Shown one piece after another: positions 44,232 through 55,282 of a DNA stretch of 64,000 bases (the stretch's first letter is position 1; the number at the start of each line of letters is the position of its first letter). The DNA is from Bremerella sp. JC817 (GTDB lineage Bacteria; Planctomycetota; Planctomycetia; Pirellulales; Pirellulaceae): contig NZ_JBFEFG010000274.1 in assembly GCF_040718835.1 (NCBI RefSeq), positions 496,001-560,000 on the forward strand, given 5' to 3'. The notes under the pieces were generated by a model. That model was not told the origin of the DNA. It saw only the letters and a list, made by a program, of their open reading frames with translations, and ran no database searches. Made by a program: the position numbers and the translations under genes.

Positions 44232-45688
44232 TCCTGCGGCTTTTCGACGCGGTGAACCACGACGATGTATTCGGCCGACTGCATGATGCCACCACCGGTG
44301 ACAAACACGACGCGGTCCCCTTCTTCCAGGTAACCGTTCGAGATGCCCCACTGGTCGATGAAGCGGCGAAGCTGAATGCCGTTATGAACCGGAGCATTCG
44401 AGATCGGCGTCACGCCCCAGTACAAGCACATCCTTCGCAGGGCCGCATCGGAGTCGCTCACGCTGATCGTGGGAATCGCATCGCGAAGCTTGGCCTTGGT
44501 CAGGGCGGTTCCACCGGTACGTGTCGCGGTCACCACCAACTTGGCTTCCAAATGCTCGGCCGTGATGGTGGCACCAGACACAACAGCTTGCGTCACAGGA
44601 TGCACCTGGGCCACACGGTTGTCGATTCGGTTCGAGCGACCACGTTCCTGCATCCACATCTTTTCGGTGGCGAGCATGATGCGGTTCATCATCTTCACCA
44701 CGGCGACTGGATGCACACCCACGGCCGTTTCGCCGGAAAGCATACAAGCATCGGCACCGTCGAGGATCGCATTGGCAACGTCGGTTGCTTCGGCACGCGT
44801 CGGACGATTCGAGGTTGTCATGCTGTCGAGCATCTGCGTGGCGACAATCACCGGGCGACCGATTCGCGAGCAGGTCGTCACGATCAACTTCTGAGCGGCA
44901 GCAACTTCGGCAACGTCGATTTCGACACCCAAGTCACCACGGGCAACCATCACACCATTCGATTCGCGAACGATGTCTTCGAGATTGTCGAGAGCTTCAC
45001 GCTTTTCGATCTTGGCGATGATGAATGCACGTGATTCGTGCTGCATCAGCAGATCTCGCAGATGGCGAAGATCGTCGGCCGAACGGACGAAGCTGAGACT
45101 GACATAGTCCAGGTCGTTTTCGGCGGCCCATTTCACATGTTCGATATCTTGCGGCGTCAAAGCTTCGACGCTCAGCTTCGTGCCCGGCAGGTTGATCCCC
45201 TGACGGCTACGGATGGGACCGGCCTGGACCACTTTGCAGACGGCGGTGTCTTCGGTCTTTTCCAGCACCGTCATCATCACGGTACCGTCGGCCAGCATCA
45301 CGTCGTTACCAACTTCCAACTCGTCGACCAGCGGCTTGTAGTTACAAGTCAGCTTGTTTGGTTCGTGGCATTCGTCACCACGGACGAAGGTGAAGATTTC
45401 GTCCTCGTGGCAATGAATGATGTCGTCTTTCAGCACGCCCAAACGAATCTTCGGCCCCGAAAGGTCTGCCAGAGCGGCGATCGGTCGATCGACCTTGGCG
45501 CTGATCTCGCGAATGGCACGCACGACTTCCGAGTGATCTTTCAGATCGCCGTGCGCCAGGTTCACGCGAAACACGTCGACACCGGCCATGACCAGCTCTT
45601 CCAGCATTTCCGGCGAGCGACATGCCGGACCAACAGTGGCCACGATTTTCGTGCGAGCACGGTTCGGGAGTATTCGAGCGGCAGACAT
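44228..45688 (-). CDS. pyk: Pyruvate kinase
   Basis: Transfers phosphate from phosphoenolpyruvate to ADP. It shows the N-terminal signature TKIVATVGPACRSPE and VDVFRVNLAHG, the metal and catalytic segment FIIAKIEKREALDNLEDI (Lys), GDLGVEI, and ATQMLDSMTTSNRPTRAE. The C-terminal allosteric domain is present. 486 residues, normal length. It is divergent from the Gfo/Idh gene across a 464-bp spacer. Confidence 0.97.
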   Translation of the reverse strand: MSAARILPNRARTKIVATVGPACRSPEMLEELVMAGVDVFRVNLAHGDLKDHSEVVRAIREISAKVDRPIAALADLSGPKIRLGVLKDDIIHCHEDEIFTFVRGDECHEPNKLTCNYKPLVDELEVGNDVMLADGTVMMTVLEKTEDTAVCKVVQAGPIRSRQGINLPGTKLSVEALTPQDIEHVKWAAENDLDYVSLSFVRSADDLRHLRDLLMQHESRAFIIAKIEKREALDNLEDIVRESNGVMVARGDLGVEIDVAEVAAAQKLIVTTCSRIGRPVIVATQMLDSMTTSNRPTRAEATDVANAILDGADACMLSGETAVGVHPVAVVKMMNRIMLATEKMWMQERGRSNRIDNRVAQVHPVTQAVVSGATITAEHLEAKLVVTATRTGGTALTKAKLRDAIPTISVSDSDAALRRMCLYWGVTPISNAPVHNGIQLRRFIDQWGISNGYLEEGDRVVFVTGGGIMQSAEYIVVVHRVEKPQD

Positions 45689-46152
45689 AGTTCGTAGCCA
45701 AGGGTTAAAACAACTGGTCGGAAAAAGGTAACACGCATAAATCTAGCCCATCACTTAGCACATGACGATGGGGTTTTGGGAATCCTTAACCACAGGGAAT
45801 CCCCAATCAGCGTGGATTTTTCTCACTTTGGCGAATGTTCCATGAAGTTTCCCGCCCCCAATCGGGCTCTAAAGGTAACTGCGGCAACCTTGTAGTTTCT
45901 TTACGGTGCTTCATTTAGCTAAATCCTCTGGGGAGTCGCCTGCCCCTTTCATGACGATGTCATCAATTTTTCGAAATAGAAGCTTCCTCGGGGCTCGAAT
46001 GACCACTATAAAGACTCCTACACCATAAACCTGCCATTAATCTGACCTCAATTTCCCTTCTTTTCTTTTCGCGGAAAGCCGAGATCACCACACCGCCGGC
46101 TCCCCTTACGGCTCGATCTGTTTCATCACCTTGAGGTCTGGAGAATTCTGCC
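45689..46152. other. Spacer between divergent pyk and Gfo/Idh genes
   Basis: 464 bp without a supportable gene. It must hold both promoters, but I could not place a clear hexamer pair. The right end carries GGAG about 10 nt before the Gfo/Idh start. The short direct repeat GGGAATCC occurs twice near 45780-45800. Confidence 0.45.
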
Positions 46153-47565
46153 ATGAGCCAACGCTTCACTGAGCGCCGATCCTTCCTGAAAACAACCGCT
46201 GCCGCAGCAGCCGTCGGAGCGGTTCCTTATTTTGTCACTGGGAGCAATGTTCGTGCGGACGAGCAGAAGGCGACCGAATCCAACGATCGCCCCCTGATTG
46301 GTTGCATCGGAACCGGCAGTCGCTGGAATGCCGTCGGTCCCAACGCAATGCATCTGGGCGACGTGGTCGCCGTGTGCGACGTCGACGCCAACCATGCCGC
46401 TGCGGCGCATAAGAAGGTGACCGACATTCAGTCGAAGAAGGGTGTCGAGCGGAAGGTCGATATCTATGAGGATTACCAGAAGATCCTCGAACGCAACGAC
46501 ATCGAGATCGTCACGATCGTGACCACCGACCATTGGCACTCGAAGATTGCCATCGAAGCGATGAAGGCAGGCAAAGATGTCTACTGCGAAAAGCCTTTGA
46601 CGCTGACGATCGACGAAGGCAAGAAGATCTGCCAGGTCGCTAAAGAGACCGGGCGAGTCTTCCAGGTCGGTACCCAGCAGCGAAGCGAGATGGGGCTGCG
46701 TTTCCTTCAGGCTGTCGCCCTGGTTCGCAGCGGCCGCATCGGGGACGTACAGAACATTGCCGTCGCGATTGGGGGAGCTCCGACTAGTGGCACAATCCCG
46801 GTCGCCGACATCCCGAATGGTTTGAACTGGGAAAAATGGCTCGGTCAGGCTCCCATGGTCGACTATCGCTGGCGGATGGATGGCAAGTTCGCCAAGACGC
46901 GTTGCCACTACGAGTTCCGCTGGTGGTACGAATACTCCGGCGGCAAGCTGACCGACTGGGGTGCCCATCATGTCGATATCGCCCAGTGGGCCATCGGCCA
47001 GAGTGGTGAAGGGATGGGCGCAACTTCCATCGAGCCGATCTACGCCAAGCATCCGGTCGAGTTGAAAGATGGCATGCCGGTCCAAGACGACCAGTACAAC
47101 TGCGCGACCGAATTCCATGTCAAAGCGACGTTCGACAACGGCGTGGTCATGGACATCAAGAATTCGCACCAGCAAGAGCTCGGCTTCGACAACGGCATCA
47201 TGTTTACCGGGACCGAAGGACGTTTTCTGGTCAATCGCGGCAAACTGGTCGGTGCCCCGATCGATGCCTTGAAGGACAATCCGCTCCCGGAAAATGCGAT
47301 CGCCGAAATCTATGGCGGCAAGAATCCAGCGGCCAACAATGCCCATATGACGAACTTCTTCGAGTGCGTGAAGACGCGGAGCCTGCCAATTTCCGATGTT
47401 TACACGCATCACCGGGCCCTGACGACATGCCACCTGTCCAACATCGCGATTCGCTTGAATCGCTCGCTCAAGTGGGATCCCAAGAGCCAGCAGATCGTAG
47501 GGGACGACCAGGCCAACGCCATGCAATCGCGAGAAGCTCGCAAAGGATACGAGGTCACCGTATAA
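46153..47565 (+). CDS. Tat-exported Gfo/Idh/MocA oxidoreductase
   Basis: NAD(P)-dependent sugar or inositol dehydrogenase-like protein. Twin-arginine leader RRSFLKTT with hydrophobic run to about 36, so probably periplasmic with its cofactor bound before export. Rossmann motif GCIGTGSRW, catalytic Lys motif YCEKPLTLT and the C-terminal alpha/beta domain. 470 residues, in the range of planctomycete members of this expanded family. Its terminator is 28 bp downstream. Confidence 0.9.
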   Translation: MSQRFTERRSFLKTTAAAAAVGAVPYFVTGSNVRADEQKATESNDRPLIGCIGTGSRWNAVGPNAMHLGDVVAVCDVDANHAAAAHKKVTDIQSKKGVERKVDIYEDYQKILERNDIEIVTIVTTDHWHSKIAIEAMKAGKDVYCEKPLTLTIDEGKKICQVAKETGRVFQVGTQQRSEMGLRFLQAVALVRSGRIGDVQNIAVAIGGAPTSGTIPVADIPNGLNWEKWLGQAPMVDYRWRMDGKFAKTRCHYEFRWWYEYSGGKLTDWGAHHVDIAQWAIGQSGEGMGATSIEPIYAKHPVELKDGMPVQDDQYNCATEFHVKATFDNGVVMDIKNSHQQELGFDNGIMFTGTEGRFLVNRGKLVGAPIDALKDNPLPENAIAEIYGGKNPAANNAHMTNFFECVKTRSLPISDVYTHHRALTTCHLSNIAIRLNRSLKWDPKSQQIVGDDQANAMQSREARKGYEVTV

Positions 47566-47592
47566 TCTGAACTCCCATCATGCCTTTCCCTT

Positions 47593-47626
47593 CCCCTGGT
47601 TCGATTTGATCGGATCAGGGGTTTTT
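47593..47626 (+). terminator. Intrinsic terminator after the Gfo/Idh gene
   Basis: CCCCTG (47593-47598) pairs with CAGGGG (47616-47621), followed by TTTTTACTTG. The loop also contains GAT/ATC complementarity. Confidence 0.75.
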
Positions 47627-47678
47627 ACTTGTTCAAGGGAACGCTTCGCGACTTCAGATAAGACATAGAACGACAACG

Positions 47679-48488
47679 GTGACGTACTGGCAGGAAAAAG
47701 TGGCCGTCGTGACCGGAGCCTCGCAAGGCTTCGGCAAAGTGCTGGCCGCTCGACTTATCCAAAATGGCTGTCATGTTGTGATGGTGGCTCGTGATTCCGA
47801 GAAGCTGGAGCGAGCAGCAGCCGAAATCGATCCCGAAGGTAAGCTCTCGACGGCGATCCCGACCGATGTGACGAACGACGACTCGGTCGTAGCGTTGTTT
47901 GAAGAAGTGCGTCGCCAGCCAGGCAGGCTGGATGCCCTTTTCAACATCGCCGGCATGAGCTCACGGGGAATGGTCTGCGAGACCTCCATCGACGACTTTC
48001 TGCTGTCGTTCGATTTGAATGTTCTCTCGACGGTGCGCTGCGTTCAGGCGGCTCGGCCTTTACTGGAACAATCGCGCGGGCACATCGTGAACATGGGCTC
48101 GCTCGCGTCGAAGAGTGCCTCGAAGTTTATCGGCCCTTATGCGACTTCCAAGTTCGCTCTGGCGGGGCTCAATCATCAGCTTCGACTCGAACTGGGCGAG
48201 TCAGGCATTCATGTCATGCTCGTTTGCCCAGGTCCCATTGCCCGTGACGATGCCGGGCAGCGCTACGCCGATCAAACGGATGGGCTCCCCGATTCCGCTC
48301 GGAAACCAGGCGCCGGGGTGAAGGTGAAATCGATCGATCCCGCGACGCTCGCGGATACGATTCTCAAAGGCTGTGAAAAACGTCAGACCGAAATCGTCTG
48401 GCCCGGCAAGGCGAGGCTTCTGTTTGCCATCGCACAACTATCTGGAGCCTGGGGAGACTGGGTTTTACGGCGTTTCACCTCGTCGTGA
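47679..48488 (+). CDS. Short-chain dehydrogenase/reductase
   Basis: Classical SDR, 269 residues. Cofactor motif TGASQGFG (14-21), NIAG, catalytic Ser in NMGSLASKSA, and YATSK (Tyr-x-x-x-Lys). The C-terminal tail has a hydrophobic segment (near 245-260), as in DHRS7-like membrane-associated SDRs. GTG start. Substrate unknown; the sugar-related neighbours are only suggestive. Confidence 0.9.
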   Translation: MTYWQEKVAVVTGASQGFGKVLAARLIQNGCHVVMVARDSEKLERAAAEIDPEGKLSTAIPTDVTNDDSVVALFEEVRRQPGRLDALFNIAGMSSRGMVCETSIDDFLLSFDLNVLSTVRCVQAARPLLEQSRGHIVNMGSLASKSASKFIGPYATSKFALAGLNHQLRLELGESGIHVMLVCPGPIARDDAGQRYADQTDGLPDSARKPGAGVKVKSIDPATLADTILKGCEKRQTEIVWPGKARLLFAIAQLSGAWGDWVLRRFTSS

Positions 48489-48622
48489 TGCGGCGAGTCT
48501 GGTGTTGCAAAATTTCTCAGATCCCTGAGAGTTCCGTTAGTTGAATCACGGCGGGGTAGGCCTTATGATGACGATCACCTACCCTCCTTCCAACGCTGAT
48601 CTCTCATCCCCTGAAAAGCCCC

Positions 48623-50035
48623 ATGCACACCACCTCTCGCGAAAATTGGTGCCGGTTGACGCTGCTCGCAGCGGTAACCCTCTGCTGCGTTGCTCCGCTT
48701 CACGCTGCCGACGAAAGCACGGCTGATAAGCCTAACTTCGTCGTCATCTTCTGCGATGACCTGGGATATGGCGACCTGGGCTGCTTCGGCAACCCGACGA
48801 TCCGAACGAAGTATCTTGACCAGATGGCCTCGGAGGGAATGAAGTTCACACAGTTCTATGTGGGTGCTTCCGTCTGCACGCCTAGCCGCGCAGCCCTGAT
48901 GACTGGTCGTCTCCCTTGCCGCTCAGGCATGTGCAGCGACAAGCGTCGCGTGCTGTTTCCCGACTCGAAAGGTGGACTGCCCGCCGACGAAATCACGCTG
49001 GCCGAAGCCCTCAAGCCAGGCGGCTATGCGACCGCTTGCATTGGCAAATGGCACCTGGGTCATCACAAGCAGTTTCTGCCAACCAACAACGGCTTCGACT
49101 ATTACTTCGGCATTCCTTACTCTAACGACATGGACCGGTTGGCCAGTGCCCCGAAGGGACGCGAGTCGTTCTGGGAACCGAAGAGTGAGTACTTCAATGT
49201 GCCGCTGATGCGAAACGAAGAGATCATCGAACGTCCGGCCGATCAAACGACAATCACGCGACGCTACACCGAAGAGACACTCAAGTTCATCGACGAGCAT
49301 CAGGACGAACCGTTCTTCGTTTACCTAGCGCACTCGATGCCACATATCCCGCTGTTTCGCTCGCCTGAATTCACTGGCGTCAGTCGACGTGGCTACTATG
49401 GCGACGTGATCGAAGAGATCGACTGGAGCGTTGGCCAGGTGCTGCAAAAGCTTCGCGATACGGGCCTCGATGAGAAGACGCTGGTTGTGTTCTGCAGCGA
49501 TAATGGCCCTTGGTTGATCTTCGACGACCATGGTGGTTCGGCCGGCCCACTGCGCGATGGGAAGGGAAGCACCTGGGATGGCGGAATGCGAGAGCCGACA
49601 ATTTTCTGGTGGCCGAAAACGATCCCCTCGGCTGAAGTGGCCGCGGACGTCGGAAGCACGATGGACCTGATGGCCACGTTCACTTCGCTGGCCGGTTTGC
49701 CCCTGCCAGAAGACCGAAAACTCGACAGTTACGACCTGACCCCGGTGCTCAAACAAACCGGGAAGAGTAACCGCAATGCTTTATTCTATTATCGCGGCTA
49801 CGATTTGATGGCGGTTCGCCATGGTCCGTGGAAGCTTCACTTGAAGACGCAAACCGGTTATGGCGGTGCCAAGCGCGAAGTGCACAACCCGCCGCTGCTG
49901 TTCAATCTGGAAGAAGATCCTGGCGAATCTCGCAATCTCGCCAAGCAAAACCCGGCCGTGATCGAATCGATCCAGAAAGTGATTGAAGCCCACCAAAAGG
50001 AAATGGTGTTCGCGGAATCGCAACTGGAACTGTAA
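48623..50035 (+). CDS. Secreted sulfatase (S1 family, arylsulfatase type)
   Basis: Signal peptide of about 29 residues (ending LHAADE). Metal motif [10 protein letters not shown] (D45, D46), canonical formylglycine core CTPSR (C85), CIGKWHLG and SDNGPW. 470 residues. The Cys-type core needs a formylglycine-generating enzyme or anSME; neither is in the window. The xylose isomerase gene begins 38 bp downstream, so the two may be cotranscribed for degradation of a sulfated plant or algal polysaccharide (inference). Confidence 0.94.
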   Translation: MHTTSRENWCRLTLLAAVTLCCVAPLHAADESTADKPNFVVIFCDDLGYGDLGCFGNPTIRTKYLDQMASEGMKFTQFYVGASVCTPSRAALMTGRLPCRSGMCSDKRRVLFPDSKGGLPADEITLAEALKPGGYATACIGKWHLGHHKQFLPTNNGFDYYFGIPYSNDMDRLASAPKGRESFWEPKSEYFNVPLMRNEEIIERPADQTTITRRYTEETLKFIDEHQDEPFFVYLAHSMPHIPLFRSPEFTGVSRRGYYGDVIEEIDWSVGQVLQKLRDTGLDEKTLVVFCSDNGPWLIFDDHGGSAGPLRDGKGSTWDGGMREPTIFWWPKTIPSAEVAADVGSTMDLMATFTSLAGLPLPEDRKLDSYDLTPVLKQTGKSNRNALFYYRGYDLMAVRHGPWKLHLKTQTGYGGAKREVHNPPLLFNLEEDPGESRNLAKQNPAVIESIQKVIEAHQKEMVFAESQLEL

Positions 50036-50073
50036 CGACTCAATATTCAACACCCCCAATTTTGGAAAGAATC

Positions 50074-51384
50074 ATGACTGCGTTCCCTGAAGTCGGAAAG
50101 ATCGAATACGAAGGCCCCGATTCGCGTAATCCGCTGGCGTTCCGCTGGTACAACCCGGATGAAGTGATCGAAGGCAAGACGATGAAGGACCACTTCCGCT
50201 TCAGCGTCGTCTATTGGCACACCTTCCGCGGCACCGGTTCCGATCCGTTCGGTCCTGGCACGGCGATCCGTCCTTGGGACGATGGCAGCGACACCGTCGA
50301 AAACGCGGTCAAACGTGTGAAGGTCGCTTTCGAGTTCATCGAAAAGCTGGGGGCTCCTTACTACGCGTTCCACGATCGCGACGTCGCTCCGGAAGGCTCG
50401 AACCTGAAGGAAACCTACAAGAACTTCGACACCGTCGTCGCAGCCTTGCAGGAAGAACAGGAACGCACCGGCATCAAGCTGCTGTGGGGCACGGCCAACA
50501 TGTTCAGCCACCCACGCTTCATGCATGGTGCCGCCACAAGCTGCAACGCCGATACCTTTGCCTACGCCGCTTGCAGTGTCAAAAAGGCCCTGGAAGTGAC
50601 CAAGCAACTGGGTGGCGAGAACTACGTGTTCTGGGGTGGCCGAGAAGGTTACCAGAACCTGCTCAACACCGACCTGAAGCGTGAGCTGGATCACCTGGCG
50701 AACTTCTTCCACATGGCGGTCGACTACGCCAAGGAAATTGGCTTCACCGGTCAGTTCCTGATCGAACCCAAGCCGAAAGAGCCAACCAAGCATCAATACG
50801 ATTTCGACACCGCCAACTGCCTGGCGTTTTTGAAGTCGTACGACTTGGACAAGCATTTCAAGATGAACCTCGAGACCAACCACGCAACGCTGGCGGGTCA
50901 CACCATGCAGCACGAGCTCGAATACGCAGGTGCCAACGGCATCCTCGGTTCGATCGACGCCAACACGGGCGACCTGCTGTTGGGCTGGGATACCGACCAG
51001 TTCCCGACGAACTACTACCTGACGACCGAATGCATGCTGTCGATCTTGAAGTATGGCGGTCTTGGTTCTGGCGGCGTGAACTTCGACGCTAAGGTTCGGC
51101 GTGAAAGCTTCGAGCCGATCGACTTGTTCTATGCCCACATTGGTGGGATGGATGCGTTCGCCAAGGGGCTGAAAGTGGCCGCTGCGATCCGCGCCGATGG
51201 CAAGCTCGAGTCGTTCGTCCGAGAACGTTACCAGAGCTGGGACGAAGGTGTGGGTGCCGACATCGAAGCTGGCAAGCACAACTTCAAGACGCTGGAAGCT
51301 TACATGCTCGAGAAGGGTGAAGTCAGCCCGAACAAGAGTGGTCGCCAGGAATTGTTGGAACACATCTTCAACATGTACCTGTAA
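50074..51384 (+). CDS. xylA: Xylose isomerase
   Basis: Interconverts D-xylose and D-xylulose (also glucose/fructose in vitro) with two divalent metals. Catalytic and metal motifs: [60 protein letters not shown] and [10 protein letters not shown]. 436 residues, class II length. ATG 50074 with GGAAAG upstream is preferred over the TTG four codons earlier. No xylulokinase or transporter is nearby. Confidence 0.97.
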   Translation: MTAFPEVGKIEYEGPDSRNPLAFRWYNPDEVIEGKTMKDHFRFSVVYWHTFRGTGSDPFGPGTAIRPWDDGSDTVENAVKRVKVAFEFIEKLGAPYYAFHDRDVAPEGSNLKETYKNFDTVVAALQEEQERTGIKLLWGTANMFSHPRFMHGAATSCNADTFAYAACSVKKALEVTKQLGGENYVFWGGREGYQNLLNTDLKRELDHLANFFHMAVDYAKEIGFTGQFLIEPKPKEPTKHQYDFDTANCLAFLKSYDLDKHFKMNLETNHATLAGHTMQHELEYAGANGILGSIDANTGDLLLGWDTDQFPTNYYLTTECMLSILKYGGLGSGGVNFDAKVRRESFEPIDLFYAHIGGMDAFAKGLKVAAAIRADGKLESFVRERYQSWDEGVGADIEAGKHNFKTLEAYMLEKGEVSPNKSGRQELLEHIFNMYL

Positions 51385-51434
51385 AGCCCGTTTCGAGCGA
51401 GCAACAGGCTCGCCTGAACCGCAGGAACGACTAG

Positions 51435-51473
51435 AATGGATTGTCGACAGTTATGTTGGCAATCCATTTTTTA
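51435..51473 (+). terminator. Intrinsic terminator of xylA
   Basis: AATGGATTG (51435-51443) pairs with CAATCCATT (51460-51468), followed by TTTTTATTG. It lies upstream of the histidine-kinase start and rules out the TTG at 51441, which falls inside the hairpin. Confidence 0.8.
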
Positions 51474-51496
51474 TTGCCATGCCTCGACTCTTCCGC

Positions 51497-51504
51497 AGGA
51501 GGGA
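51497..51504 (+). promoter_or_regulatory. Ribosome-binding site fixing the GTG start of the PAS histidine kinase
   Basis: AGGAGGGA, 8 nt before GTG at 51513. It is an almost perfect anti-16S match and decides the start. Confidence 0.75.
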
Positions 51505-51512
51505 CCTCGGAC

Positions 51513-53039
51513 GTGACGCTTGACGATAACCAATCTTGCTATCGAGGGGACACGGCAGAAACCCTTGCCTGGCGTGTCGCCGATCTCGAACAAGAGAATG
51601 CCCGTCTCCGCCAAGAGAACGCCCAACTGCATGCGATCCTCAAATCGGTTCCGGTCCACATTTTCACGTTGTCGCAAGACTATAAGATCACCTATCTGAA
51701 TCACTTTCGCGACGACTGCGCCGATCAACCGGTCGGGATGTATGTGCGAGACTTCGTCTCGGAAACAGAAGCGACGCTACTTGAAGCCGCGATCGACAAG
51801 GCCTACCAAGAGCAAAAAGAACAAATTGTCTGCGTCCGTAGCGAAACAACCGGTCGTATCGAACAGGCCCGCTATGCTCCGCTGAAAAACGACAACGATC
51901 CCCACGACTCGATCGTGGTCGGCGTCACGCTCGATGTAACCGAAGAGCGGGACGAAGTCAACGAACTGCTCAAGCGCAAAACGGAAGTCGAAGCCGCTTT
52001 GCTGGAAAGTGACGAACGATTCCGGATCATGGTAGAGTCGACGCCGATTCCGGTGGTGATCTCGGACCTCGAAACGGGCGGCGTGCTCTACGGCAACCGT
52101 GGTCTGGCTCAAATTTTTGGTACGCCGTACGAAACGCTGCAGGAACAGTTCACCAGTAACTTCTACGCGAATCCGGCCCAACGGGCAGCCTTGCTTGAAC
52201 GCGTTGCCAGTAGTCAGCCGATTCGCGGCATGACCATGAAACTGAAGGATGGCACCGGCAAATCGGTATGGGCCGCGGTCTATCTGGACCGGATTGTTTA
52301 TGCCGGGCAGCCTGCCCTGCTGGGCTTTTTCCTTGACGTGAGTGCCCGCAAACAGCGCGAGGAAGAGATTTTGCGAGATCGTCGTGCCCTGCGGCGGCTG
52401 CTTGATACCAACGAGCGTGACCGCCGCCTGATCGCCTACGAAATCCACGACGGCGTCGTGCAAGACATGACCGGAGCGCTCATGTTTCTACAAACCGGGC
52501 TCAGCTTTGTTTCGGACGAAGTGGATGGCCACCACGAACTTAGCCGCGGGACGACATTGCTTTCCAATGCGATCGGAGAGATTCGTCGTCTTCTCAATGG
52601 CTTGCGTCCTTTGAGCCTGGAAGAAGGTGGTGTGGTCGCCGCGATCAACGACCTGGTTACCCGTATGTTGGACGAAGATTTCCAGATCGACTTCCAACAT
52701 GAAATCTTCTTTCGCCGCATCGCTCCTTCACTTGAGATGGCGATTTATCGCACGGTCCAGGAAGGGGTCAACAACGCACGGCGTCATAGCGGCACCAACG
52801 CGGCGTCGGTCGATATCCAGCAAAGCGAGAAAACGATCCACATCAAGATTGAAGATGATGGATGTGGCTTCGATATCCAAAAGATCGATCCCCGACGCTG
52901 TGGTTTGTCAGGGATCCACGAACGGGCCACGTTACTCGGTGGTCAGGCAGACATTGCCAGCTCGCCCGGCAAGGGAACAACGATTGAAGTCGTGCTCCCC
53001 TTGGGCGATTATCTGGAATCAGACGACAAACTCGCCTGA
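51513..53039 (+). CDS. PAS-domain histidine kinase, NarX/DegS class
   Basis: 508 residues, soluble, no membrane helix. A short coiled coil (18-45) with the heptad-like pattern LEQENARLRQENAQL is followed by two PAS domains (about 45-148 and 165-280). HisKA_3 has YEIHDGVVQD (phospho-His H312), and the HATPase_c domain has EGVNNARRHSG and DDGCGF. Such kinases usually pair with NarL/LuxR-type regulators; none is in the window. It converges on the CheA gene (12-bp gap). Confidence 0.92.
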   Translation: MTLDDNQSCYRGDTAETLAWRVADLEQENARLRQENAQLHAILKSVPVHIFTLSQDYKITYLNHFRDDCADQPVGMYVRDFVSETEATLLEAAIDKAYQEQKEQIVCVRSETTGRIEQARYAPLKNDNDPHDSIVVGVTLDVTEERDEVNELLKRKTEVEAALLESDERFRIMVESTPIPVVISDLETGGVLYGNRGLAQIFGTPYETLQEQFTSNFYANPAQRAALLERVASSQPIRGMTMKLKDGTGKSVWAAVYLDRIVYAGQPALLGFFLDVSARKQREEEILRDRRALRRLLDTNERDRRLIAYEIHDGVVQDMTGALMFLQTGLSFVSDEVDGHHELSRGTTLLSNAIGEIRRLLNGLRPLSLEEGGVVAAINDLVTRMLDEDFQIDFQHEIFFRRIAPSLEMAIYRTVQEGVNNARRHSGTNAASVDIQQSEKTIHIKIEDDGCGFDIQKIDPRRCGLSGIHERATLLGGQADIASSPGKGTTIEVVLPLGDYLESDDKLA

Positions 53040-53051
53040 TTCCGGGTTGCT

Positions 53052-55250
53052 TTAAACAGTCAACGTTGGTGCCATGCCTTTGACCAGCTCAGGCACACTG
53101 ACTACGAGCGACAAACGTCCCCCTCCGAGTTGAGCGACGCCACCAATACGGCTGCAGTTCTCGATGATGTTCTGCAAATCGTTCACCACAACTTTGCGTT
53201 TGCCAAGCACGCTGTCGACCAGCAGACAGGCAGCCCCTTGCTTGCTGGCGACCAGCACAGCATGGTGCTTCAATTTGTCGGTCCATGTCAAGGTGCTGGC
53301 GAGTTCCATCTGTTCGGCCAGCGACATCACCGAGACCGTTTTGCCACGCACCACGGTCATTGGCAAGCCGTGACAGGTCTTGATGTCCTTGCTATCCAGT
53401 TCCATCACTTCGCGAATGTTCTCGAACGGCAGGACGAACTGTTCGTTGTCGGCTGCGACCAGCAAACCTTCAATCACAAGCACGGCCTGACGGATCGGAA
53501 TCTCGATGGTGAACGTTGTTCCTTGCCCGACCACCGATTCGACATGCACGTCGCCGTCGTGATCGCGAATCGTCGTTCGGACCACGTCCATCCCGACACC
53601 ACGCCCCGAGACATCGGTGATCTGTTCGGCAGTCGAGAAGCCCGGGTGAAAGATCAGGTCGATCACATCGGCATCGGACATAGCGTAAAGTTGTTCGGGC
53701 GGCATCAACTGCTTGTCGATGGCTTTTTGGCGAATCCGTGTCGGATCGATACCGCGCCCATCGTCGCGAATTGTCAGCACGACATGTGTGCGGGTCGTTT
53801 CGGCACGAATCCACAGGTTGCCGGTTTCCGCGACACCACGAGCCAGTCGATCTTGTGGCGTTTCGATTGCATGGTCGGCCACGTTCCGGATCATGTGGGT
53901 GAGCGGCGAATCGAGATCTTCGATCAACGACTTGTCGACTTCGACTTCTTCCCCCTCGATATGCACGTCGATCGACTTCCCTAAGTCGCTGGCCAGTTTG
54001 CGAGCCATCGGTGGGAACTTGGACAGCAAGGCACGGATCGGCACCTTGCGCAGGGCTACGACACTCTTCTGAAGCTCGTTGGCCTGGGTCGAGAACGTCA
54101 CGTTTATTTGACGGAGTTCTTCGACCAGTTCTCCCACGGCTTCCGAGGCAGCCATCCGACTTTGAACGTCTTTCAAACGTTCGCAGGTAATGAACAATGC
54201 CGAAACGTCGTCGAGGAATCGATCAAGGTGATTTTCATTCACACGAATCGCACGCGATCGCTTGGCGTGATTCGCTGCCGGGCTCGATGGTGATTCCGCG
54301 GCTTGATCACCCGCAGACGACGAAGCAACTTCTTTGACAACCTGCGGCTCTTGGACTTCAGGAGGCAGATTGAAGGTTTGAATCACGCTGGCAACCTGGT
54401 CCCAGATCACCGAAAGCAGGCCCTGGTCGACACCGATCGGGCTTTCGTAGAGGACCTTGAAGTCCTTAAGCGCGGCTTCAATTTTCTCGTGTCCACCACC
54501 TTCTCCCTTAAGGCGACAGACCATCACCATGTCGGCGAGTCGATCAAGAACGGACGTCGACTGCTCGTCGGTCCACTTCGAATCGGCCGGCCAAATGAAA
54601 GCATCGGCAACGTCATGAAGCATCGAAGAAACATCTTCGCCGTCGATAAGATAGGTGGAAGCCAACACTTCCTCTGGTGTTGGAACCGGAGCATCTTCTC
54701 CTTGTTTTGTTTCGTCGGTGTTTCCGACCAGTCCCGAGATTTTTTCAGCCCAACGTAGCGACTCTGGAAAACCAGCCGCGTTCATTTCGAGGGCCAGCTC
54801 TTGCAGTTCGCGCAGCAGCGAATCTTCACCACCAGACGATCCACTCGCCTGGACCGATAGCTCCGAGATACGTTCCAGCAGAGAGATTTCTTCTGGAGAA
54901 AGCGTGTCTTCGTACCGGTTTTCCTCAACGCGTTGCAGCAGCGAATTCAGTCGATCGAAGGCATCAATCAGCGCGCGAGTCAGGTCTTCGGTTAGCGCAA
55001 GCTTCTGGTTACGAACATCGTCGAGGGTATTTTCGACCGCGTGTGCGAATCTTTTGATCGCCGATAGACCAAAGAAGCCGGCGTTACCCTTAATCGAATG
55101 GACGGTTCGAAATACGCCATTGATTGAATCCGCATTACTGGGACTCTTCAAATAAGCTGTGATTTGATCCGCCAATCCATGAATCGAATGCAGCGATTCA
55201 TCGATGAAGGCTAACAGCAGTTCGTCGTTGGCTTCCGTGTTACTGGTCAT
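53052..55250 (-). CDS. CheA-type histidine kinase
   Basis: 732 residues. N-terminal Hpt domain with VHSIKGNAGFFG (phospho-His H51). The middle stretch (about 120-330) is acidic and does not look like the usual CheY-binding P2, and may include a second helical bundle without a His. Then comes a dimerisation helix pair, and HATPase with DSPLTHMIRNVADHAIE (CheA norm NAVDHGIE), DDGRGID and GRGVGMDVV. A CheW-like C-terminal domain follows (from about 600). No receptor, CheW or CheR/B lies nearby, so control of something other than swimming is possible. Preceded 32 bp upstream by a single-domain receiver gene. Confidence 0.9.
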   Translation of the reverse strand: MTSNTEANDELLLAFIDESLHSIHGLADQITAYLKSPSNADSINGVFRTVHSIKGNAGFFGLSAIKRFAHAVENTLDDVRNQKLALTEDLTRALIDAFDRLNSLLQRVEENRYEDTLSPEEISLLERISELSVQASGSSGGEDSLLRELQELALEMNAAGFPESLRWAEKISGLVGNTDETKQGEDAPVPTPEEVLASTYLIDGEDVSSMLHDVADAFIWPADSKWTDEQSTSVLDRLADMVMVCRLKGEGGGHEKIEAALKDFKVLYESPIGVDQGLLSVIWDQVASVIQTFNLPPEVQEPQVVKEVASSSAGDQAAESPSSPAANHAKRSRAIRVNENHLDRFLDDVSALFITCERLKDVQSRMAASEAVGELVEELRQINVTFSTQANELQKSVVALRKVPIRALLSKFPPMARKLASDLGKSIDVHIEGEEVEVDKSLIEDLDSPLTHMIRNVADHAIETPQDRLARGVAETGNLWIRAETTRTHVVLTIRDDGRGIDPTRIRQKAIDKQLMPPEQLYAMSDADVIDLIFHPGFSTAEQITDVSGRGVGMDVVRTTIRDHDGDVHVESVVGQGTTFTIEIPIRQAVLVIEGLLVAADNEQFVLPFENIREVMELDSKDIKTCHGLPMTVVRGKTVSVMSLAEQMELASTLTWTDKLKHHAVLVASKQGAACLLVDSVLGKRKVVVNDLQNIIENCSRIGGVAQLGGGRLSLVVSVPELVKGMAPTLTV

Positions 55251-55282
55251 ATGCCTGTGACTTCATAGAGGTCGTTGAACAC

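Noticed and set aside
46126..47526. 466-codon minus-strand frame antisense to the Gfo/Idh gene
   Set aside because: The plus-strand gene is unmistakable (Tat motif, Rossmann motif, EKPL). The antisense frame has no family features.
50047..51363. 438-codon minus-strand frame antisense to xylA
   Set aside because: Shadow of a highly biased gene with clear catalytic motifs on the plus strand.
51441..51512. Upstream TTG start extending the PAS histidine kinase by 24 residues
   Set aside because: It falls inside the xylA terminator hairpin, and a near-perfect Shine-Dalgarno sequence at 51497-51504 serves the GTG at 51513.
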